In this document: piece after piece, positions 57,213 to 62,272 of the stretch
Position numbering within the stretch: the first letter of the stretch is position 1
Layout: each line of letters starts with the position of its first letter
From: Candidatus Taenariivivens baikalensis
GTDB lineage: Bacteria; Omnitrophota; Omnitrophia; Omnitrophales; Aquincolibacteriaceae
Assembly (NCBI GenBank): GCA_009691445.1
Contig: SICL01000009.1
Span: forward strand, 1 to 62,272
Direction: 5' to 3'
DNA length: 62,272 nt
Program-made: the position numbers and the translations under genes
Notes under the pieces: model-generated
What the model saw: only the letters and a program-made list of their open reading frames with translations
What the model was told of the DNA's origin: nothing
The model's database searches: none

Positions 57213-57734
57213 ATGACGATGAATCCTAAATCAATCGAAAAAAAAGATGCGGCACCTTTTTTTCTTATTGAAAAAAGGGGGAAAGATAAAAGGTATACAG
57301 CTTGGTCAGGGGACCTTGACCAAATCAAAAAACTCTACGGGAGTCTCATTGATCAATTTTCTGAAGATATAGAAATCCTTTTTAAAATCAAGAAAGAAGA
57401 AAAGAAAACCTGGGAAAACTATTACGGTAAAAATAATCTCTCCGATCTTAAGCGGACAATTCAAAAAAGAGAAGAATGGTTTTTTTGTGATGGAGAAGTT
57501 CAAATTAGTGTTAAAAGGATTGATACGGGCGAGTATCTTACTTTTGATGAACACGGCGTTTTATATCTTTATGCTGATCCTTCAAAAAACTATGCCGCGA
57601 CTTTTAAAGCGGCGGGATTTCAAGAAGAGCAAGAAGCGGCAGTTTTTGAAGAAGGACACTGGCATATCAGCCCAAAAGATTCGGAGAAATACAGAGCTGA
57701 TTTTTTACGTGAACTTCATTTAGAAAAAGTTTAG
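57213..57734 (+). CDS. Small cytoplasmic protein behind the YD-repeat gene, candidate immunity protein
   Basis: 173 residues, 17 bp after the giant gene, so co-transcribed with it; ATG 57213 or 57219. There is no signal peptide or membrane segment. The sequence is charged and mixed alpha/beta (AWSGDLDQIKKLYGSL; EWFFCDGEVQISVKRI; WHISPKDSEKYRADFL). I recognise no family. Position, size and soluble character are those of immunity proteins paired with Rhs/polymorphic toxins, but no direct motif supports this. A weak hairpin AGCGGTACCGCT followed by TTTTT (57733-57749) lies at its end. Confidence 0.7.
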   Translation: MTMNPKSIEKKDAAPFFLIEKRGKDKRYTAWSGDLDQIKKLYGSLIDQFSEDIEILFKIKKEEKKTWENYYGKNNLSDLKRTIQKREEWFFCDGEVQISVKRIDTGEYLTFDEHGVLYLYADPSKNYAATFKAAGFQEEQEAAVFEEGHWHISPKDSEKYRADFLRELHLEKV

Positions 57735-58400
57735 CGGTACCGCTTTTTATGATGTTTTTAAAAAGCTCTTCCTTTCCTAAATTCACTGAATTCATCAAGC
57801 AGTGGCAGGATAAAAACAGCAACCAAAACCACGGGAAATTCTACTTACAGACTGTATGACAAATGGGGGGAGCTCATTACGTTAAACGCGCTGTCCGAAA
57901 ACTACCCGCCCATGAAATCGAATCCATCCAAAAAATCCATTCTACGCTATAAAGAACTAACCAGAGATCATTTTTATTTGCTTTGCCTCTACTAATTAAA
58001 GGTCAATCCGCGGTAGAGCCTTATGATTTTTAATTCTTCTAAATATTTTCCCTGCAATAACTTGCGCACCTCGCCTCAGCGTCCTGCCCTCTCGACGTCC
58101 AACTGACCTCCCTCCCTCAACATGATGTTGTGTCGGTAGGGAGGTCAGTTGGGACCTGTGGCCGGACTTGGGCTCGGTGTGTTCTTTGGTTAATAAATCA
58201 TTAAATAAATTTGTTATGAATTACTTCATATTTTTAGTTTTTTTGCTTTGTTAGGAAAAAAGTTTTTAGATTTACAAGCGGGAAGGCTGTTTTTGCCTAT
58301 TAACAGTAGAGACCATTTTAAAAAAGCAATACCCAAACCACCAAGCATAAACTTGAGTGAAGAAAAGAAGCCATAAAGCTTCAAAAGAAAGGATGTAAAT
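57735..58400. other. Non-coding stretch with a degraded ORF and a large hairpin
   Basis: 666 bp without an intact gene. A stop-free segment of roughly 75 codons (about 57766-57995, reading ...TYRLYDKWGELITLNALSEN...) has no convincing start and looks like the remnant of a lost gene. From 58097 there is a long hairpin described separately. The remainder (58160-58400) is A/T rich, with no recognised signal except GAAAGGA before the next gene. Confidence 0.5.
58099..58152. repeat. 54-bp hairpin with nested inner palindrome
   Basis: CCAACTGACCTCCCT (58099-58113) pairs perfectly with AGGGAGGTCAGTTGG (58138-58152). The loop contains a second palindrome, CAACATGATGTTG. GTC/GAC extends the outer stem with one bulge. 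No T tract follows, so it is not a standard terminator. Confidence 0.85.
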
Positions 58401-58811
58401 ATGTTTCAGGAACTTAAGAAGGAATTGATTGCAAGTACGACAGAGGCATTTAAGAAACTGATTAGATTAGGAGTGAAACTTGGGATTTTAGTCATGGGAT
58501 GTTGGATGCTATTTGGAGCATTTCAAATTGGGATTTTTGTGCCTACGCATATTCTGAAAATGATGGATGGATCTAGAGAGGAAAGCACAGGAAAGATTGA
58601 TATGCCTTCGAGAGCTGAGATTGAGAGAGCTGCGGAGACACCATCAAGTGCACCGTCTGTCCAGTATCAAAGAGCAAGACCTGTTCAGCGTTCAGTAGCG
58701 ACAAGAAATGTGAAACAGCCGGATATTCGTTCGGAACTTAGAAATACTCGAAATGTCATGGGCGAAGTAAGACGGATGGGAAACGCTTTACAGAATTTTG
58801 TGAAGGTATAA
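58401..58811 (+). CDS. Small single-span membrane protein of the element
   Basis: 136 residues, ATG preceded by GAAAGGATG. One transmembrane segment (about 24-48, LGVKLGILVMGCWMLFGAFQ) and then a basic, Pro/Ser/Arg-rich soluble region ending in a short helix (RNVMGEVRRMGNALQNF). No family recognised. It lies between the hairpin and the HTH genes of the element and could affect transfer, maintenance or the surface cargo; nothing in the sequence decides. Confidence 0.65.
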   Translation: MFQELKKELIASTTEAFKKLIRLGVKLGILVMGCWMLFGAFQIGIFVPTHILKMMDGSREESTGKIDMPSRAEIERAAETPSSAPSVQYQRARPVQRSVATRNVKQPDIRSELRNTRNVMGEVRRMGNALQNFVKV

Positions 58812-58941
58812 ACGATTAAAAAACCGCAAACCAGAGGAGACTTTAAATGTCTTCTCTGGCGAGCCCGCACGAGGAAGATAAACCTAACCGTACCAAAACA
58901 AAGTAGCGAAAATCGGGATCTCTTAGTAAAATGCGTCTGCT

Positions 58942-59157
58942 ATGAAAATTCCCTCAGACGTGATTGAGTTGCACGAAGCAGCGGATAAATATGGATTTAC
59001 TTGGGCCGCTTTACGCACGGCCATTTATAGGAAAAGGCTTAAAGGTTTCAAAATGGGAACCTCTTGGTTTTCTACCCGCCGAGACGTTGCTAAGTACATT
59101 GAAACCCGTGACACTAATAAGATCCCACACAGCTACCGAAAAAAGATTGTTAGGTGA
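58942..59157 (+). CDS. Small HTH-type protein (excisionase-like)
   Basis: 71 residues. LHEAADKYGFTWAALRTAIY followed by KRLKGFKMGTSWFSTRRDVA matches the pattern of a MerR/Xis winged helix: an AA-x3-G-x3-TLR helix-turn-helix, then a wing with a G-x3-WF turn. It lacks a strong Shine-Dalgarno. It may be a second recombination directionality factor or a regulator of the element, next to the clearer Xis-like gene at 59270. Confidence 0.65.
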   Translation: MKIPSDVIELHEAADKYGFTWAALRTAIYRKRLKGFKMGTSWFSTRRDVAKYIETRDTNKIPHSYRKKIVR

Positions 59158-59269
59158 TATATTTTTTAGTATTATGTGTTTATATATTAAGCACATGTCG
59201 TGACCTGACGGCCGGGGATATTCTCCGTCAAAAATTTCAAGAAAGAGAATTTAAGGGGGGTGAATAATA

Positions 59270-59491
59270 ATGGGAGATGCGCCAAGCGATCTCAAAACAC
59301 AAAATCAAATGGTAAACAGATTTTTAACCGCGAATGAAGTTACAGGGATGCTTCAGATTTCGATAGTAACACTTAGGGCATGGACAAGTCAGAAGAAGAT
59401 TCCCTACTATAAAGTAGGGCGATCCGTACGTTTTAATCTCCTGAAGTTGCAGGAATGGTTAAATCAACGAGAAATTAAATCTCGGAGGTAA
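59270..59491 (+). CDS. Excisionase family DNA-binding protein
   Basis: 73 residues of the HTH_17/excisionase type: FLTANEVTGMLQISIVTLRA, then a wing KKIPYYKVGRSVRFNLLKLQ and EWLNQREIKSRR. In the family it binds att DNA and turns the integrase toward excision, or represses int. It is preceded by AAGGGGGGTGA and lies 4 bp before the integrase, so the two are co-expressed. Confidence 0.85.
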   Translation: MGDAPSDLKTQNQMVNRFLTANEVTGMLQISIVTLRAWTSQKKIPYYKVGRSVRFNLLKLQEWLNQREIKSRR

Positions 59492-59495
59492 GGTT

Positions 59496-60614
59496 GTGGG
59501 TGTGTATTCACGGGGCGGCACTTATTGGATGAGTTATATGATTGGCGGGGAACAAAAGCGCGAATCCTGTCAAACATCCAATAAGCGTGACGCCGAAGAA
59601 CGATATGCGGCTCGGATCACCGCAATTAAAGAAGGAAGATTTTTCGACATTCAAAAAGTCGAATTAATCATCTTCAAGGAATTTGCCGACCGATACATCG
59701 AAGAACACTCAAAGATTAATAAGAAATCTTGGGAAGATGACGTATGCGGACTTAAAGATTTAAAGGCGGAATTTGGAGAAAAGTATCTGCAAGATATTAA
59801 AACCGCAGATATCGTAAAGTTTAAGGCAAAACAAACGCAGAAAATTTCAGGACATAAGCGTATCACAAAAGTTGCTACCATCAACCGTAAGCTGACTCTT
59901 CTTAAGGCCATTCTTAATAAAGCCATCGAATGGGATGCGCTGAAAGGTCCGAGTCCAGCAGCTAAAGTCACTCTATTCAAAGAAAATAATACGCGGGATC
60001 GTTTTTTGAATAGGGAAGAATTAGAAAACTTATATGCCCAGTGTAATGGGGAACTGCTTCATATTCTTAAAGTAGCAGTTCATACGGGACTTCGGCAAGG
60101 CGAGATCATGGGCCTAACTTGGAAAGATATCGATATTAATAGGAAGCTGATCTACGTCCGACGATCCAACAAGTCTAGCTATAGTACCAAGTCCAGTAAG
60201 AATAGAGTCGTGCCTATGAATGATATTGTTCTTAAGGTGTTTTTGAGTATACTAAAGCAGCCAGATTCAGATTTTATTTTTGATAATACCCATAGAAACG
60301 GATTTTTAGCAGCATTGGTAAGAGCCAAGATTACGGATTTTAAATTTCATGATTTGAGACATACTTTTGCATCCAACCTTGTGATGGCAGGTGTTCCTAT
60401 TAATACCATTAGGGAACTTCTTGGGCACTCTACTATTAATATGGTGCTACGATATGCTCATCTAGCCCCGGATCACAAATCGGATTCTGTGGAAAAACTT
60501 ATCACAATTTTATCACAATCGAATAAAATTTCTGAACCTGCAGTTTTGTATAAAGTTGTAAACAGAAGAAAAATAAAGAGTTACAAAATTCGTGGCGCGG
60601 TAGCAAAGTGGTAA
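59496..60614 (+). CDS. Tyrosine recombinase (integrase) ending inside tRNA-Cys
   Basis: 372 residues from the GTG at 59496 with GGAGGTAAGG upstream. Residues 1-60 form an arm-binding-like N-terminus, 60-165 a SAM-like core-binding domain and 170-345 the catalytic domain. The full active-site set is present: R200 (HTGLRQGE), K235 (SSKNR), H285 and R288 (FHDLRHT), H311 (LGHST), Y320 (LRYAHL). The last six residues (G367-W372) and the TAA stop are encoded by the 5' half of the tRNA-Cys gene. It therefore reads through attR, and int transcripts enter the tRNA. Confidence 0.95.
   Translation: MGVYSRGGTYWMSYMIGGEQKRESCQTSNKRDAEERYAARITAIKEGRFFDIQKVELIIFKEFADRYIEEHSKINKKSWEDDVCGLKDLKAEFGEKYLQDIKTADIVKFKAKQTQKISGHKRITKVATINRKLTLLKAILNKAIEWDALKGPSPAAKVTLFKENNTRDRFLNREELENLYAQCNGELLHILKVAVHTGLRQGEIMGLTWKDIDINRKLIYVRRSNKSSYSTKSSKNRVVPMNDIVLKVFLSILKQPDSDFIFDNTHRNGFLAALVRAKITDFKFHDLRHTFASNLVMAGVPINTIRELLGHSTINMVLRYAHLAPDHKSDSVEKLITILSQSNKISEPAVLYKVVNRRKIKSYKIRGAVAKW
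60499..60517 (+). repeat. Tandem TTATCACA sites, right copy
   Basis: TTATCACA-ATT-TTATCACA arrangement within the integrase coding sequence (residues about 335-341), matching the left pair at 47149 in sequence, spacing and orientation. Confidence 0.5.
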
Positions 60615-60665
60615 TGCATCGGTCTGCAAAACCGATATACGGCGGTTCAATTCCGCCCCGCGCCT
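60594..60665 (+). tRNA. tRNA-Cys (anticodon GCA), attR of the element
   Basis: A 72-nt cloverleaf: acceptor GGCGCGG/CCGCGCC, anticodon arm TCGGT-CTGCAAA-ACCGA with anticodon GCA, T-arm GGCGG-TTCAATT-CCGCC, discriminator T (U73, as expected for Cys). CCA is not encoded. Its first 41 nt are duplicated at 46991. The 5' flank is the integrase gene, so any promoter is inside the element. Confidence 0.95.
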
Positions 60666-60667
60666 TA

Positions 60668-60752
60668 TTCGATTGTGGAATGCAGATTTCGGATTGCGAA
60701 ATATAAAAACCCAAAAGGCTTTCTTCATTCTGAAATCCTAAATCCGCAATGT
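60668..60752. repeat. ATTTCGGATTGCGAAAT / ATTCTGAAATCC palindrome
   Basis: The left arm is GATTGTGGAATGCAGATTTC and GGATTGCGAAAT; the right arm is ATTCTGAAATCCTAAATCCG and CAATG. Same general style as 42182 and 45421. It lies between tRNA-Cys and the tRNA-Leu half-copy. Confidence 0.75.
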
Positions 60753-60754
60753 AA

Positions 60755-60791
60755 TTGCCCAAGTGGCGAAATGGCAGACGCACCGGACTTA
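60755..60791 (+). pseudogene. 5'-half copy of tRNA-Leu
   Basis: 37 bp identical to 60838-60874, covering acceptor, D arm and anticodon stem down to GGACTTA, then diverging. The following bases form a hairpin (CCGGAC..TCCGCC / GGCGGA..GTCCGG, 60783-60821) rather than a tRNA 3' half. It parallels the tRNA-Cys 5'-half duplication and may be the scar of another integration. Confidence 0.8.
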
Positions 60792-60839
60792 TCCGCCAAA
60801 GAGCGCGGCGGACCCGTCCGGATAAAAAATATTCTTCTT

Positions 60840-60924
60840 GCCCAAGTGGCGAAATGGCAGACGCACCGGACTTAAAATCCGTTGGGATTAATATCCTGTG
60901 CCGGTTCGAGTCCGGCCTTGGGCA
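60840..60924 (+). tRNA. tRNA-Leu (anticodon UAA)
   Basis: An 85-nt class II tRNA: acceptor GCCCAAG/CTTGGGC, anticodon arm CCGGA-CTTAAAA-TCCGT with anticodon TAA, long variable arm (TGGGATTAATATCCTG), T-arm GCCGG-TTCGAGT-CCGGC, discriminator A. CCA is not encoded. Confidence 0.95.
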
Positions 60925-61068
60925 TTGTTCTTACATTCTTTTCATCTTCTTTTTCCGCAGTAATTTCCCCCTAGTTTATCGTCGATAATCATTAACATTT
61001 TTTAACTACGCACTTTAATAATCTTTTTTATAACGCGTAACTTGTTTAATAGTAACAACTTACATCTA

Positions 61069-61097
61069 TTGACAAGATGCCGCTAAAGTGGTATTAT
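61069..61097 (+). promoter_or_regulatory. Strong sigma-70 promoter before the right-edge gene
   Basis: TTGACA (61069-61074), a 17-bp spacer and TATTAT (61092-61097). Predicted start near 61104, about 53 nt before the ATG at 61157. Confidence 0.75.
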
Positions 61098-61156
61098 TTG
61101 CGTGTATCGAAATACCTGCTATACTTTTTGAAAAGCTCGCATCAGGAATAGTTCTT

Positions 61157-62272
61157 ATGAATAAAAGGAGGGAGGTGACCTTGAGTAATCTCTCGGGAAG
61201 ACTTTCTAAAGAAATTTTAATTTTGAAGCGAGTCATTTCTTCCATTCTTTCTGTTTGCTTTTTATCCGCTCAAGTTGTTCCATTTTCATTTGCAAATCCC
61301 TCACCGACTTATTTATCCCGTTCTTCTGATGAAGAAAGCCGTTTGATCTCATTCGATAGTGTAAGTACGAATACAAGCACTGGCACTGAGACTGGTGTTG
61401 GCTCAGAAACAGTTTCACAATTTTTACAAAATTCTCCAGCAATTGAATCGACGCGTCAAACTTCCCAAGAGTCTCCTTCTTATAAGAGTGATAGTTCAGC
61501 CGTTGTGATCTTACCGAGTCAGCCCGCATCAAGCCCATTCGTCAAAAAATCTGTAACACCTGGTTCCCAGCCATCCACTTCAAGTAACGCAGTCCAAATT
61601 ACCCGGGATGATGGTGGAGTTTCCACGATCACCTACAGTGTGCCCCAAGATGCGTTGAGCTCGATTGGCGAAGAGTATCTGGTGGCAATGATTGATGTCG
61701 CGGGGCAGAAGTTTCAGGAGCCTGGTCTTATGATTGCGCAAGCACCTTCGCCTCAAAATAGTTATGAAATGAAAATTTACGATGTGGGTGAAAAACAAAC
61801 AGCCGCATTCAATAATGGAACTCAATCCATTGTTTATGCCGGCCCCGAAGCAACGACTTCCTGGCAGCGTCAAACAGTCGGGAGTATCAGCCAGAGACCC
61901 ATTAGTCCGTCAGGAAGCCAACCGCAAGCCAAACGAGATGGATTAATCCAATCGTACAATATCTATTATAGGAACAGCCCTTCCGAAGATTGGAAGCTGG
62001 CAGCCTCGAATGTGGCCGCGGATGCTTCGGGGATAACGACTTGGAAAGATTCACTGAATCCGGATCAGGCGGCCAAGCGCTTCTATAAAGTCGAAGTGTC
62101 GGAAGTTAAAACCAATTATACGAGCACTCTGGTAAAAATCGGGAATCGTTTGGCGATTGCGTTAAGCGGGAATTTTAATCAAGACGCCAAAGTAGAAGTT
62201 GTGGATGCTGACGGGAAATCCGTCATCAAGCCGGTGTTGCTGACGAAAGATCTCAAGAACTATTACATTGAT
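61157..62272 (+). CDS. Secreted repeat-type protein, 3' truncated by window edge
   Basis: The frame is open from the ATG at 61157 to the last base (372 codons, no stop), so the gene continues past the window. An alternative TTG at 61181 has AAGGAGGGAGGTGA upstream. The N-terminus carries a signal peptide (LKRVISSILSVCFLSAQVVP). A Ser/Thr-rich disordered region (about 50-150) precedes two beta-rich domains. The second (YNIYYRNSPSEDWKLAASNV, then SGITTWKD and RFYKVEV) resembles the early region of the giant YD-repeat protein (FIVQYTDNLAGSWKTVLNA, then SGKTSWLDD and RFYRII). It may be another large surface protein of the same kind. Confidence 0.8.
   Translation, partial: MNKRREVTLSNLSGRLSKEILILKRVISSILSVCFLSAQVVPFSFANPSPTYLSRSSDEESRLISFDSVSTNTSTGTETGVGSETVSQFLQNSPAIESTRQTSQESPSYKSDSSAVVILPSQPASSPFVKKSVTPGSQPSTSSNAVQITRDDGGVSTITYSVPQDALSSIGEEYLVAMIDVAGQKFQEPGLMIAQAPSPQNSYEMKIYDVGEKQTAAFNNGTQSIVYAGPEATTSWQRQTVGSISQRPISPSGSQPQAKRDGLIQSYNIYYRNSPSEDWKLAASNVAADASGITTWKDSLNPDQAAKRFYKVEVSEVKTNYTSTLVKIGNRLAIALSGNFNQDAKVEVVDADGKSVIKPVLLTKDLKNYYID

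Larger units (their letters stand above)
46991..60665 (+). mobile_element. Integrative element in tRNA-Cys carrying a giant YD-repeat/Rhs protein
   Basis: About 13.6 kb bounded by direct 41-bp tRNA-Cys 5'-half sequences (46991 and 60594). From the left it carries possible recombinase binding sites, the 3,212-residue YD-repeat gene, a small candidate immunity gene, a degraded stretch with a large hairpin, a small membrane-protein gene, two small HTH-type genes and a tyrosine recombinase running into attR. No conjugation, phage structural or replication genes are visible, so it is probably mobilised by others or excises only occasionally. The interior looks richer in A/T than the flanks and lacks the palindromic repeats found elsewhere in the window. 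Confidence 0.85.

Noticed and set aside
7331..60752. Intergenic palindromes as ordinary intrinsic terminators
   Set aside because: Most lack a T tract and are made of tandem units; several lie directly before start codons. True terminators here (31896, 32810, 32992) look different.
60513..60783. Minus-strand ORFs near tRNA-Cys
   Set aside because: Built from antisense tRNA, palindrome and integrase sequence.
60757..60874. Group I intron in tRNA-Leu(UAA)
   Set aside because: Introns interrupt this anticodon loop in some bacteria, but here the whole 5' half is repeated and no intron core is present, so it is a duplication and not an interruption.

Overview
This window looks like a chromosomal segment of a Gram-negative bacterium from a poorly cultivated lineage. 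The signs are a Wza-type polysaccharide exporter, a beta-barrel porin, lipoproteins, class A RNase P RNA and very large secreted repeat proteins. The mix of giant surface proteins, many intergenic palindromes and the yicC-gmk-rpoZ-coa gene order would fit Omnitrophota or a relative. That placement is inference from memory of such genomes, not something the sequence proves.

Layout. Positions 1-9428 carry the 3' part of a giant Ig-repeat surface protein, a membrane-anchored partner gene and a divergent secreted protein. Positions 9736-17316 are a polysaccharide cluster: export protein, BY-kinase/co-polymerase, sugar epimerase, O-antigen ligase/polymerase and a GT-C-like membrane protein. Positions 17482-20287 hold guaB3 and guaA for GMP synthesis. 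Then come dnaE, an HU-like protein, a cold-shock protein, and rsmE-cvpA-dnaG-rpoD followed by tRNA-Ile2(CAU). A porin, a TPR lipoprotein and rnpB follow. Positions 32854-42993 are a complete pyrimidine operon, pyrR-pyrB-pyrC-carA-carB-pyrK-pyrD-pyrF. It is preceded by a leader peptide and an intrinsic terminator arranged like the E. coli pyrBI UTP-sensing attenuator. Positions 43106-46203 are yicC-gmk-rpoZ-coaC-coaB behind a perfect consensus sigma-70 promoter.

Positions 46991-60665 form an integrative element in tRNA-Cys. A 41-bp exact copy of the tRNA's 5' half marks the left end and the intact tRNA-Cys marks the right end. Inside are a tyrosine recombinase whose last six codons and stop lie in the tRNA gene, an excisionase-like gene, a second small HTH-like gene and a small membrane protein. 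The main cargo is a 3,212-residue secreted YD-repeat/Rhs protein with an immunity-like small gene directly behind it. The giant protein is unusual: it has an Rhs core in its middle, and a second YD-repeat region plus fibronectin-like domains after it. This element is the best candidate for an undescribed system. To its right lie a 5'-half copy of tRNA-Leu, an intact tRNA-Leu(UAA), and the start of another secreted protein that runs off the window.

Outside the island, many gaps between genes contain an imperfect palindrome built from short tandem units. There are several families. Some supply coding sequence to neighbouring genes: a signal peptide, and the C-terminal tails of CarB and CoaC. 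I see none of these families inside the tRNA-Cys island, which supports its foreign origin. No CRISPR array, rRNA or intact insertion sequence was seen.
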